From the NCBI GenBank assembly GCA_024305105.1, contig JAMWZA010000002.1, positions 1 through 64,000 of the forward strand: a stretch of DNA of 64,000 nt, given 5' to 3'. The notes under the pieces are model-generated. The model did not search any database. It had not been told where the DNA came from and worked only from the letters and a program-made list of their open reading frames with translations. Below are positions 25,734 through 34,201 of the stretch, piece after piece. Positions within the stretch are counted from its first letter, which is position 1; every line of letters begins with the position of its first letter. This DNA comes from Marinoscillum sp. (GTDB lineage: Bacteria; Bacteroidota; Bacteroidia; Cytophagales; Cyclobacteriaceae). Both the position numbers and the translations under genes were made by a program.

Positions 25734-25901
25734 CTATTCTTGGCCAGGCTTTTCAACTACATCTTTTTCCTGATCGGTAGCTGTTGTCCGGTCCAAATTC
25801 GAATTCTCTACAATGTCCTCAAAACCATCATCTTGCGTGCAAGATGGAGCAATAAGTGAAATACAAAATGCGATGGTCAAAACTGTCATAAACTTTCTCA
25901 T
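25734..25901 (-). CDS. Small lipoprotein, 55 aa (not in ORF track)
   Basis: Translation from ATG 25901 gives MRKFMTVLTIAFCISLIAPS then C and an acidic tail (TQDDGFEDIVENSN…KPGQE), ending TAG. The hydrophobic core followed by 'APSC' is a lipoprotein signal. The mature part is about 35 residues, acidic and probably disordered. It has its own terminator. No homology recognised; it could be a small surface lipoprotein of unknown function. Typical organisation and codons make it more likely real than chance. Confidence 0.6.
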   Translation of the reverse strand: MRKFMTVLTIAFCISLIAPSCTQDDGFEDIVENSNLDRTTATDQEKDVVEKPGQE

Positions 25902-25995
25902 GATAATTAGATTTTTAATTTAACATGATAGTAATTTACGAACTCCTTAACTGAATCGTGGATAAGGGTTTAATACAATTTGATTTAGCGCATTT

Positions 25996-28900
25996 TTATT
26001 TGATTAAGATCTTTCCTTCTGCCAGTCTTTCTCCCATCTCAAATTTCATCACATAAAAACCAGCATTTAACTGGGATAAGTCAAGATGATACGTTTCAAT
26101 AGCTGCTTTTTTGTCCCACTGCTGACGATACACCACCTGACCTTCCAGAGAGTAAATATCCAGCTTTAAATTCCCTTTATATGTGTTATTAAGCTTTAGA
26201 CTCAACTTATCCACTGCTGGAATCGGGTAAACCGAAATCCCCGCTTTTGCCAAATTCACCAAGCCCAACACCTGCTCAACACTTAGTTCAAACAACTTAC
26301 TGGTAAAAGCGCCTCGTGCATCCAAAGCCTCTACTGAAATGGTAAATAGATCATTAGCACTGGAAATAGTAAGCCCATTCGTTTGCAACATCTTTCCAGA
26401 AATCGCAAACGCTGAATTATCTGACGTCTCATCTTCTGGAAGCGAAAAAGCCACATCATCCTCCTCAGGATCATCAGCTCCAAACTCCCCTACTTCATAC
26501 CCACTTACTTGAGTGAAAGGTATACTGGTATTGCTTAGACTTATATCAGCAGGAGGCTCATTCACATCTGATATTGTTATTATGAAACTGGACTCAACAA
26601 ACTCATCTCCCTGATCCGTCACTCTTACCCTTACCGAATAATCAGAAGTCGATTCGAAATCGAATATTTCGGCAGTTACTAAATTACCCCCGCTGATAGC
26701 AAAACGTTCATTATCATCAGCGCCTGTTCCCGATACCAACTCAAACGTATGCGCATCCGAAGTATCTTCATCCTCTGTCTCCAACAATCCTATCAATTCA
26801 CCTACATCCAAGCCTTCATCGATCTCTGAGTTGGTCAACGATATAGCAGTTGGCGCGTCATTCTCATCCGTGACTTCTATCGCCAAAGTATTAACTACTG
26901 TTCCTGAAGCAGCAACTGCCTGTATGCGTATACTAAGTTGTGATACATCTTCATGGTTCAGCTCAACAGCAGTCACAAGAGAATTATCAACGATATTAAA
27001 CAACTCATTATTGGTATCTCCACTTCCTGGTACAAGTGTATAGACAGCACTTTCTCCACCTGAGAGACTTAAATCTCCGACAACATAGCCTACTTCCTCG
27101 TTTTCGGGAACAATCAGTTGAGACAACACAATCGCCCCAACTGTATTGGCATCATAAACTTCAAATTCATCAATAGCTATTCCTTCTTTCGTCACAAAAG
27201 CATCTGCTATCAGGAAAAAAGAAAACTGAACATATGATTCTCCAGCTAGTTCACTAAGGTCAGCCTTAGCTCTCACATATCCACCTGTCCCAGTCCAACC
27301 TTCTTCACCCAACGCATCAAAAACTCCAGTATACCAATTGGCTAATCCAGCGGTTAAAATAGAAAAATTACTAACTGGTGAAGTCCTGTACGCAAACACG
27401 ACCCCATCAAAAGCCTCTTCCAAATCATACTTGATGTCAAACGCCACTTCCGGCTCATTAAGGTTAGTAAAGTCCATTACAGGAGACACTGCGGATGTGT
27501 AAGCCTCATCTGGATAATTAGAATCCAAATCAGTCATGAGCACTTGGGTACCTTGTGAAGCAGTGGAAAGACTGTTCTGAGCAGGTATTCCCACTTCCCA
27601 AATACCATTCAATGTCCACCCATGATCATCCGACTCAAAGCTGTCTAAATACGGATAAGTAGTAATGGGCACGATTTCTTCTTCACTTACTATCGTCAGA
27701 GAAGCTTGATCATTGTTCGTATTTTCATCCCCCGAAAGCGATACGACTACATCGACAATAAACGTTCCAGGGGTAGAAAAATCATAAGCAGTAACGAATG
27801 TGTGCGTGTACGTTCCACCTGAAGAAATGGTATTAGTCAAAGACTCTGAAGTTTGCTCCTCATCATTTACTGAATAGCTTAAACTGTAAGCAGAAATACT
27901 AGCTGATCCATTATTTCTAATCGTTACCTGAATACTTTCCTCTCCGAGAACTCCAGAGGATGGAGAATCAATCGAAACCACTTCCAGATCATTGGTGAAA
28001 TTTTGAGAAAATTTCCCGGAATAAACGCCGTTTCCATGAGTTCCTACCACTACCAGATTGTCTGAATTACGAGAAACCACATGTTCAACCACTACTGCTC
28101 CCAGGTTATCTATATCTTCTTGTTGCCAGACCGTATTAGACCCATTGATTGAAGTAGTAGTAAATAAACCGACGCTTGTACCAACGATATAAACGGATCC
28201 ATTATCCAAAATTCGAGTAGTTCTAATCGATGGACCGCTACCAGAACCATCCGTATTTTCCTCCAGATTACCACCTACGTGCGTCCAAGTAGCACCTCCA
28301 TCTGTCGTATGAAAAATACTTTTAACGGAATAGTTTGACACGACCACCAATAATTCATCCGGGTTATCTTCATTCACACCTATTCCGGAAATGTAATTTC
28401 CCGATGCATCAGCCGGAGATATATTTGTTACCACCGGAGTCCCGCTTGCAACTGACTGAACTTTATATACCATTCCACCAGTGGTACCTAGATAAGTCGT
28501 ACCATTACCAACAACACCAAACTCAGACACCACTCCTGACACCCCAGGAAGATCAATTCTTTTCCATCCTGAGGATGTTGTTGCTCCACTCGCCGAAGTG
28601 TTCACCCACAGGTCAGCATTTCCTCCCAAATAGAAAATGTCATCATTTTCATGATCTAAATAGAAAGGGGTGATAAACAAATCGGTCTCATAACCTGATG
28701 GTGTAATCTCGATGTAATTGTTTGGTGTAGCATCATTCTCATCCGAGTAAGGAATTCGGTAAACGTTAGCATTTTGAGAAGACATGTAGCGCATGGTTCC
28801 ATCGCTGGAATAAGCACTGTAAGCTCCATCTCCTGAAAATGGGTCATGCCAATCAACGGTCGTACTGGTGGTGAGGGTTTCCCAGGTTCCATTATCCTGA

Positions 28901-30372
28901 AATCCAGCCAAAATCTGATCACTTGGACCTATGGAAATGGCATAAACCTGAGTGGTTAGATATCCATTGTTTAACGGTGTCCATGTGATAGGCTCGGTAG
29001 AACTGTCCGTCACGCGCACATCTGCCGCATATTGTAACCCTCCGTCATTACCAGAAATGACCTGGTTTGGTGCTGATGGGTAAAAAACAAAGCTATGCTG
29101 ATCTGGATGATGGTTACTGTACAAAGCATAGCTGTTGTTGTTTGGAGTATACCCACCAATCCATTCAGTATTAGAAGTCGAGGCAAATCCATCGGTTGAT
29201 CTGTAAAGGTTTGTTCCTCCTATGATCACAAAATTTTCATCATCAGGCTTTACTTTGATCAAAAGATCATATCCACCTTGAGAGTTGAAATCACCAGTTA
29301 ATCCACCTTCTTGTGGTATATTCCCAGATCTGTCTTCCCATGTACCACTGGAATCATCGTACCTCCAAAGTGCGTGACCGGATGAATGACTGGAATTTTC
29401 AGCCAAAAGATAAATAACGTCAGTATTTGATTCAGAAACAGCTAGCTCACCACGATCCCCTGAAGCATAAGACGGGAAATTAGCAGAAGATATATCTGTC
29501 CACGTGATACCTCCATCCACTGACTTGACCACCCCCACTGTCGACAGATAAGCAAAAGCATCTCCATCAGGTCCAATAGCAACATCAGACCAGGCACCAT
29601 TGGAATTATTGTAAGTCTGTGACCAACTTGCTCCTCCATCTGTGGAGGTATAAAGACCAAAGTAATTTGCAACTATCACATTGCCAGAAGTAGGATCAAC
29701 CACTATCTCATGATTGATTTCGAAAGTCGCATTCCATTGTTCAGGACCTTCAGTAGACGTACTGGACAGTAAACTCCAACTCTCCCCTCCGTCAGTAGAT
29801 TTGAACACTCCATCTCCAATATAAAATGAACCACTTCCAGATGCCGAGTTACCGGAATACTCACCTGTGATGTAATACCAAACATTCGTTTGACCGTTTC
29901 GAGTATCTTGCGCTATTCCTGTGACACTTTGCAGTTCATTGCTACCTGTCGTTTTGATCCAGGACTGACCTCCATTGGTGGAGCGCCACATTCCACCTGA
30001 CACTCCGCCAGCCAGAATATTGTCTTCATTAGACACGTCTATAGCCAGCGCACGAGTTCGACCTCCAACATTAAATGGCCCTCTGTTGACCCAACCGGAG
30101 AGGTTATTTGTAACTCTACTCTTTGTGTTTTTGACACTTAGGCTGTTGTCATAGTACCGCAATTCGTTTTCACGAATGTATTCTGGAATCTTACCCAACT
30201 TAGGGTTTTGGTACTTCAATTTCATAAACTCAAGGCGAGCGGCGGGATCGTCCTCTTGGGTAGATATGGACATTTTACTTAAATACTTTCCTAAAACATA
30301 CTCATTTTGAGAGAATGCAGGAATTACCAGTGTCAATGACACTAGTAAAATGAATTGTTGTCGAATAGTCAT
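25996..30372 (-). CDS. Giant secreted T9SS cargo with sortilin-type propeller, CARDB and cadherin-like domains
   Basis: 1458 residues. Signal peptide (1-21); VPS10/BNR propeller repeats about 85-770, with many 'STDGGxSW' Asp-box motifs ('VFKSTDGGESWSLL', 'HTTDGGATWTHVG'); a CARDB-like beta domain about 785-880; a jelly-roll/MAM-like block about 895-1050 ('FESDDHGWTLNGIWEVG'); three cadherin-like repeats about 1070-1370 ('VTDENDAPTAISLTN'); and a C-terminal type IX sorting domain ('VYPIPAVDKLSLKL' to 'GKILIK'). It should pass the outer membrane through the Por system and be anchored or released. Ligand unknown. A lipoprotein gene lies 9 nt upstream. Confidence 0.9.
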   Translation of the reverse strand: MTIRQQFILLVSLTLVIPAFSQNEYVLGKYLSKMSISTQEDDPAARLEFMKLKYQNPKLGKIPEYIRENELRYYDNSLSVKNTKSRVTNNLSGWVNRGPFNVGGRTRALAIDVSNEDNILAGGVSGGMWRSTNGGQSWIKTTGSNELQSVTGIAQDTRNGQTNVWYYITGEYSGNSASGSGSFYIGDGVFKSTDGGESWSLLSSTSTEGPEQWNATFEINHEIVVDPTSGNVIVANYFGLYTSTDGGASWSQTYNNSNGAWSDVAIGPDGDAFAYLSTVGVVKSVDGGITWTDISSANFPSYASGDRGELAVSESNTDVIYLLAENSSHSSGHALWRYDDSSGTWEDRSGNIPQEGGLTGDFNSQGGYDLLIKVKPDDENFVIIGGTNLYRSTDGFASTSNTEWIGGYTPNNNSYALYSNHHPDQHSFVFYPSAPNQVISGNDGGLQYAADVRVTDSSTEPITWTPLNNGYLTTQVYAISIGPSDQILAGFQDNGTWETLTTSTTVDWHDPFSGDGAYSAYSSDGTMRYMSSQNANVYRIPYSDENDATPNNYIEITPSGYETDLFITPFYLDHENDDIFYLGGNADLWVNTSASGATTSSGWKRIDLPGVSGVVSEFGVVGNGTTYLGTTGGMVYKVQSVASGTPVVTNISPADASGNYISGIGVNEDNPDELLVVVSNYSVKSIFHTTDGGATWTHVGGNLEENTDGSGSGPSIRTTRILDNGSVYIVGTSVGLFTTTSINGSNTVWQQEDIDNLGAVVVEHVVSRNSDNLVVVGTHGNGVYSGKFSQNFTNDLEVVSIDSPSSGVLGEESIQVTIRNNGSASISAYSLSYSVNDEEQTSESLTNTISSGGTYTHTFVTAYDFSTPGTFIVDVVVSLSGDENTNNDQASLTIVSEEEIVPITTYPYLDSFESDDHGWTLNGIWEVGIPAQNSLSTASQGTQVLMTDLDSNYPDEAYTSAVSPVMDFTNLNEPEVAFDIKYDLEEAFDGVVFAYRTSPVSNFSILTAGLANWYTGVFDALGEEGWTGTGGYVRAKADLSELAGESYVQFSFFLIADAFVTKEGIAIDEFEVYDANTVGAIVLSQLIVPENEEVGYVVGDLSLSGGESAVYTLVPGSGDTNNELFNIVDNSLVTAVELNHEDVSQLSIRIQAVAASGTVVNTLAIEVTDENDAPTAISLTNSEIDEGLDVGELIGLLETEDEDTSDAHTFELVSGTGADDNERFAISGGNLVTAEIFDFESTSDYSVRVRVTDQGDEFVESSFIITISDVNEPPADISLSNTSIPFTQVSGYEVGEFGADDPEEDDVAFSLPEDETSDNSAFAISGKMLQTNGLTISSANDLFTISVEALDARGAFTSKLFELSVEQVLGLVNLAKAGISVYPIPAVDKLSLKLNNTYKGNLKLDIYSLEGQVVYRQQWDKKAAIETYHLDLSQLNAGFYVMKFEMGERLAEGKILIK

Positions 30373-30381
30373 GGGTAATGT

Positions 30382-30750
30382 TTACTTTTTAGTGAATTTG
30401 GTAGCTGAGTATTTACCTCCACCAGGAGCAGGGGCATAGTTGAGAACAAACAACGAATCTGACGAGCTAAATTGATTGGAAACCCAAATAGTGTCACCAG
30501 CACTGAGCGGTTGTTTAAAACTAAACCCAACCTCTTTTACATCTTCAATCAAAAGACCAGTTGACGTTTGGTTTTTGGTAAATACCTTAGCTAATACCAG
30601 GCAATCATCGGGATTAACATTAGGAGGTACTACATCCGGAGCGCTTACCTGCTTCTCCTGTACGACGTTATCTCCTCGATTCGCTGATGGCTTGTTCTTA
30701 CATGATAGCACCATCAATCCGATGACAATAAATAGGAAGGTTGTTCTCAT
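30382..30750 (-). CDS. Small lipoprotein, co-transcribed with the T9SS cargo
   Basis: 122 residues with a lipoprotein signal (MRTTFLFIVIGLMVLSC, cysteine 17), a Pro/Asn/Val-rich linker and a small beta-type domain ('CLVLAKVFTKNQTSTGLLIEDVKEVG', 'GDTIWVSNQF'). The stop is 9 nt before the giant gene's start, so they form one transcript. It is not recognised; it may help anchor or handle the secreted protein, which is inference from position only. Confidence 0.65.
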   Translation of the reverse strand: MRTTFLFIVIGLMVLSCKNKPSANRGDNVVQEKQVSAPDVVPPNVNPDDCLVLAKVFTKNQTSTGLLIEDVKEVGFSFKQPLSAGDTIWVSNQFSSSDSLFVLNYAPAPGGGKYSATKFTKK

Positions 30751-30805
30751 TTTAAGCAGTGATTTTAATTAGTAAGAAACAACATTATTTAGGCATTCAC
30801 AAATA

Positions 30806-31303
30806 TCACTTAGCTACCTGACCTCCCCATTCGGTGAGAGCTTGCTGCGACACATTGATATCATTAGCCACTTTTTCAAATGTGGGTCTTACTAAACTAA
30901 AAACGAACATAATAGCCAAATACGCTCCAGTGAACAAGTGCTGCTTGGTCAGATAAAACCCTACACATGCTAGTATTGCGGCCGCTTCAATCAACAAAAA
31001 TGACCGCACTTTACAGTGCAGATAAACGGTCAACCTACTGGATATGGAATCAACCTTTCTAATGGAACTGAGTGGTTTTTTTGGGTATCGAATTCCTAGT
31101 AAAACGACTGCTGCTGTAAGTACATTGAGGATTACCTGCATCCAAATCGCAAAGCTTCCTGTGATGATTGGAGCCGAAGGAAACTCACTTTGTGTGTCTA
31201 AAAAGATTATCCCAAAAGGAATAATGGAAAAAGCCACAATCCCATTAAACCATAAATTAAGACGATTATTGAACCGTTCCCATTGATTGTATCCACTTGC
31301 CAT
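30806..31303 (-). CDS. Four-helix integral membrane protein of unknown function
   Basis: 165 residues with four hydrophobic stretches: 'WFNGIVAFSIIPFGIIFL', 'SFAIWMQVILNVLTAAVVLLG', 'SFLLIEAAAILACVGFYL', 'LFTGAYLAIMFVFSLV'. Charged loops between helices 2 and 3 are basic, so those probably face the cytoplasm. No family recognised. A TAGTTTTG -7-like box lies 24 nt before its ATG. Confidence 0.65.
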   Translation of the reverse strand: MASGYNQWERFNNRLNLWFNGIVAFSIIPFGIIFLDTQSEFPSAPIITGSFAIWMQVILNVLTAAVVLLGIRYPKKPLSSIRKVDSISSRLTVYLHCKVRSFLLIEAAAILACVGFYLTKQHLFTGAYLAIMFVFSLVRPTFEKVANDINVSQQALTEWGGQVAK

Positions 31304-31327
31304 TCACTACTTCTTTATTGACGTCTA

Positions 31328-31335
31328 CAAAACTA
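31328..31335 (-). promoter_or_regulatory. -7 promoter element for the four-helix membrane protein
   Basis: TAGTTTTG on the minus strand fits TAnnTTTG. A TTG lies 17 nt upstream. Predicted leader is about 18 nt. Confidence 0.4.
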
Positions 31336-31384
31336 AACACATTTTCGACAGGCAACCTTTTTCAAGTCTTCACGTAATTTATAT

Positions 31385-31403
31385 TGATATCAAAATGATA
31401 TCA
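31385..31403. promoter_or_regulatory. Tandem palindromic operator candidate upstream of the SPFH operon
   Basis: Two copies of the 8-bp palindrome TGATATCA (31385-31392 and 31396-31403) are 3 bp apart, an 11-bp centre spacing of about one helical turn. They lie 26 nt before the SPFH start codon. The same operon encodes a ribbon-helix-helix protein, whose relatives bind such tandem short palindromes. Confidence 0.6.
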
Positions 31404-31428
31404 CTTTAGTCAACTAAACTTTACGCTC

Positions 31429-32286
31429 ATGCAATCAAACGAAAAATCTCATTCTCCTTTATCAGGTTATGTGGCTTTATTCTTTGTCTTTATGCTAATA
31501 ATTGGCTCTGTGGGGTTAATTGTAGTCACTAAACAAGCATTTTTCGGCTTCACCTTTTTTATTGGCCTGGTGATGGTTCCTGGTTTCTTTTTCGTCAACC
31601 CAAACGGCTCGCGAGTATTGGTCCTTTTTGGAAAATACATCGGCACAGTCAAGAAAAATGGATTCTTTTGGGTAAACCCATTTTATTACAAAAAGAAAAT
31701 CTCCCTTCGTGCACGTAATTTCGATAGTGAGCGTGTCAAAGTGAACGACAGTATTGGTAACCCGATTCTCATATCGGTGATATTGGTTTGGAGGGTACGA
31801 GACACCTTTTCTGCTGCATTTGAAGTAGACGATTACGAAAACTTCGTACGCGTCCAAACAGATGCTGCAGTTAGAAAACTCGCTGGCAGCTATCCATATG
31901 ACAACTTTGATGATGCTCAGGCGGAAATCACCTTAAGGTCTGGACTGGATGAAGTGAATGAACATTTGGAGCGAGAAATAGAGGAGCGGTTGTCCATAGC
32001 GGGAATAGAAATTCTCGAGGCTCGAATTGGCTACCTGGCATACGCAGAAGAAATTGCTGGAGCAATGCTTCGCAGACAACAAGCCACAGCCATCGTAGCG
32101 GCAAGGCACAAAATTGTGGAAGGTGCTGTGAGCATGGTGGAAATGGCGCTCGATCAAATAAACCAAAAGCAGTTGATCGTATTGGATGAGGAAAAAAAGG
32201 CTGCGATGGTCAGCAATTTGATGGTTGTCCTTTGTGCTGACAAAGATGTTGCTCCCGTGGTGAATTCAGGAACCTTGCATCATTAA
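31429..32286 (+). CDS. SPFH/band-7 (stomatin-like) membrane protein
   Basis: 285 residues. Two N-terminal hydrophobic helices (about 13-34 and 37-57), then the SPFH domain (about 75-255): 'GSRVLVLFGKYIGTVKKNGFFWVNPFY', 'NSIGNPILISVILVWRVRDT', 'REIEERLSIAGIEILEARIGYLAYAEEIAGAMLRRQQA'. SPFH proteins form membrane-associated oligomers that organise microdomains or protease complexes. No NfeD-like protease neighbour is present. It is followed by two small genes in tight order (5-nt gap, then 8-nt overlap). Confidence 0.92.
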   Translation: MQSNEKSHSPLSGYVALFFVFMLIIGSVGLIVVTKQAFFGFTFFIGLVMVPGFFFVNPNGSRVLVLFGKYIGTVKKNGFFWVNPFYYKKKISLRARNFDSERVKVNDSIGNPILISVILVWRVRDTFSAAFEVDDYENFVRVQTDAAVRKLAGSYPYDNFDDAQAEITLRSGLDEVNEHLEREIEERLSIAGIEILEARIGYLAYAEEIAGAMLRRQQATAIVAARHKIVEGAVSMVEMALDQINQKQLIVLDEEKKAAMVSNLMVVLCADKDVAPVVNSGTLHH

Positions 32287-32291
32287 TAATC

Positions 32292-32840
32292 ATGAAAGGC
32301 AAATTATTATATACCGAAAAACAAACCTTCAGAAATACGTTTTTCTGGTGGCTCCAGGCTGTGATCAGCCTTGGAGTCATTGGTGCTTTTACCTTTGGGC
32401 TTAGCAAACAAATCATTTCTGGAGAACCGTGGGGCGATAATCCAATGAGCGATACGGCACTAATCATAACCTCTCTGGGGACCCTGGTTTTATTGGGGGG
32501 AATTCAGTGGCTGTTTACTGTGATGAACCTAATCATCGAAATAGATCACAGGAATCTTTATTATTCCTACTACCCGTTTGTGAGAAGCAAACGAAAAGTA
32601 GCTAAAGGTGACATTAAGTCCATGGAGGTACGTAAATACAAACCCATTTTGGAATATGGAGGTTGGGGGTATCGTATAAGCCCAGGAAATGGCAAAGCCC
32701 TTAACATCAAAGGCAAATGGGGATTGCAACTAGTTTTCAAGAATGGCGATAAGTTGCTGCTGGGAACTCAAAAAAAAGAAGCGCTAGCTAGGGCCATAGA
32801 GGAATTAAAACAACACTGGAACGAGGCGAATTATGGCTAA
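32292..32840 (+). CDS. Two-helix membrane protein with a PH-like cytoplasmic domain (DUF6141-like)
   Basis: 182 residues: two transmembrane helices at about 18-40 and 55-77, then a beta-rich domain ('IEIDHRNLYYSYYPFVRSKRKV', 'KYKPILEYGGWGYRISPGNGKALNIKG', 'GLQLVFKNGDKLLLGTQ') ending in a helix, the layout of bacterial PH-like domains. I associate it with DUF6141 from memory. Position between SPFH and the RHH gene (8-nt overlap) points to a shared function at the membrane. Confidence 0.7.
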   Translation: MKGKLLYTEKQTFRNTFFWWLQAVISLGVIGAFTFGLSKQIISGEPWGDNPMSDTALIITSLGTLVLLGGIQWLFTVMNLIIEIDHRNLYYSYYPFVRSKRKVAKGDIKSMEVRKYKPILEYGGWGYRISPGNGKALNIKGKWGLQLVFKNGDKLLLGTQKKEALARAIEELKQHWNEANYG

Positions 32841-32997
32841 GAAAAAACCATTTGTTCTGAGAATGGATGAAGAAATCCAAAAGGCTATAGAGAAATGGGC
32901 TGCTGATGAATTTCGAAGTACCAATGGTCAACTGGAGTGGATGATCCACAAGGCCCTGAAAGAAGCTGGCAGGCTACCAAAAAAGGATAAGGAATAA
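32833..32997 (+). CDS. Arc-like ribbon-helix-helix DNA-binding protein, 54 aa
   Basis: Not in the ORF track. ATG 32833 overlaps the previous gene by 8 nt; TAA at 32995. The sequence MAKKKPFVLRMDEEIQKAIE... has a beta-strand ('PFVLRM') followed by two helices, with 'NGQLEWMIHKALKEAG' as the second, the standard Arc/MetJ-type fold. Such proteins bind as dimers to short palindromes. It probably regulates its own operon through the TGATATCA pair upstream of the SPFH gene (inference). Confidence 0.82.
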   Translation: MAKKKPFVLRMDEEIQKAIEKWAADEFRSTNGQLEWMIHKALKEAGRLPKKDKE

Positions 32998-33001
32998 CTC
33001 C

Positions 33002-34102
33002 CTATCCTATCTCTACTTTGATCTTATCTGATTTTGGTTTACCTACACACAATAGCACGTAGCCTTCATCCATTTCTGCCTGACTGATCCCATGCGCATC
33101 TTCCTGATCGACTTCCCCCTCCAGGCACTTTGCTCTGCAAGCTGTACATAATCCACTCTGACAAGAATAGGGCATATCCAACTCTGCATCTAAACCTGCA
33201 TCAAGAATTGCTGTATCTGAATCTACTTCTACGGTATGTTCCTCACCATCCATAATGATGGTTACTTCACTTTTGCCACCGGAAGCGCTACTGGTATTGT
33301 TGTCCACTATTACTGAAGGAGAAGTCTTGCCTGCATCAAAGCTTTCCATTCGAACCTTTTCATCTTCAATCCCCAGCAACTTAAGGCCTTCAGATGCAAT
33401 GTTCATCATTGGCTCCGGCCCACAAATAAAGAACTCCGTAGCCTTATCTATTCCCAATCCATCCACTATATCTCGCATGGACTCAGCGGTAGGCCTACCA
33501 GAATGAGACGCAAATCCATTGTTATCTTCCAGGATATGAACTAACTGAAATCGATCGCCATACTCTTCCTGAAGTTTGGATAGCGCTTCCTTGAAAATAA
33601 TATAGTCTTCACTTCGATTACCATAAACCAGCGACACTTTGCTGTCAGGCTCTTTCAGCAACACTGAGCGTAAGATGGAATAAAGTGGTGTGATCCCACT
33701 TCCTCCTCCAAGAAATACCACATGTCGTTTGGACGCGGAAGTATAATCTGTCGTAAACATGCCCATTGGCTCCATTATTTCGAGCTCGTCACCCGCCTTA
33801 ATGGCATCATTCAAATGATTGGACATAATACCGCCTGGCACTCGCTTCACAGTTACAGCAGGAAACTCATCGATAAAAGGCGTGGTACAAAGTGAGTAAG
33901 CTCTTCTGACTTTCTTCCCCTCCACTTCTTTGATAATGGTAATAAACTGCCCTGGTTTGTAAGAAAACTCCCCTTCTGGCTTTTCAAAAACGAGATTAAC
34001 CGCTTCTTCAGCTATATTCACTACCTCCTTAACAACCAGGTTTTGATACCTGCTATCCTTGTTACTCTCTTTCTTTTTTTTCTTGAAAAATCCAAAGGCC
34101 AT
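33002..34102 (-). CDS. Flavin reductase with C-terminal 2Fe-2S ferredoxin domain (PaaE/Hmp-like)
   Basis: FAD-binding domain about 25-120 ('RRAYSLCTTP', 'PGGIMSNHL'), NAD(P)-binding domain about 125-245 ('VVFLGGGSGITPLYSILRSV', 'FFICGPEPMM'), and a plant-type 2Fe-2S domain with 'CQSGLCTACRAKC' and a fourth cysteine in 'VLLCVG'. It passes electrons from NAD(P)H via FAD to an iron-sulfur centre; the partner is not encoded nearby. ATG 34102 (MAFGFFKKKKK) is chosen because the track start at 34129 falls inside the -7 promoter box. Confidence 0.88.
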   Translation of the reverse strand: MAFGFFKKKKKESNKDSRYQNLVVKEVVNIAEEAVNLVFEKPEGEFSYKPGQFITIIKEVEGKKVRRAYSLCTTPFIDEFPAVTVKRVPGGIMSNHLNDAIKAGDELEIMEPMGMFTTDYTSASKRHVVFLGGGSGITPLYSILRSVLLKEPDSKVSLVYGNRSEDYIIFKEALSKLQEEYGDRFQLVHILEDNNGFASHSGRPTAESMRDIVDGLGIDKATEFFICGPEPMMNIASEGLKLLGIEDEKVRMESFDAGKTSPSVIVDNNTSSASGGKSEVTIIMDGEEHTVEVDSDTAILDAGLDAELDMPYSCQSGLCTACRAKCLEGEVDQEDAHGISQAEMDEGYVLLCVGKPKSDKIKVEIG

Positions 34103-34126
34103 ATTTCCTGCTTTTTTAAAGTCGGG

Positions 34127-34157
34127 CAAAGGTAAATCTCAGAGCTTTGCCTGACAA
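34127..34157 (-). promoter_or_regulatory. Promoter of the 2Fe-2S reductase gene
   Basis: TACCTTTG (34127-34134) with a TTG (34155-34157) exactly 20 nt upstream on the minus strand, the best full match to the Bacteroidota -33/-7 pair in this window. It sets the transcript start near 34120. Confidence 0.6.
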
Positions 34158-34173
34158 GTTTATTGTAATCAGC

Positions 34174-34181
34174 TATTTTTG
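34174..34181 (+). promoter_or_regulatory. -7 promoter element for purB
   Basis: TATTTTTG fits TAnnTTTG, 20 nt before the ATG. The nearest TTTG (34146) is 24 nt away, longer than ideal. Confidence 0.45.
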
Positions 34182-34201
34182 CATCCTCAAAATTTCACTT
34201 C

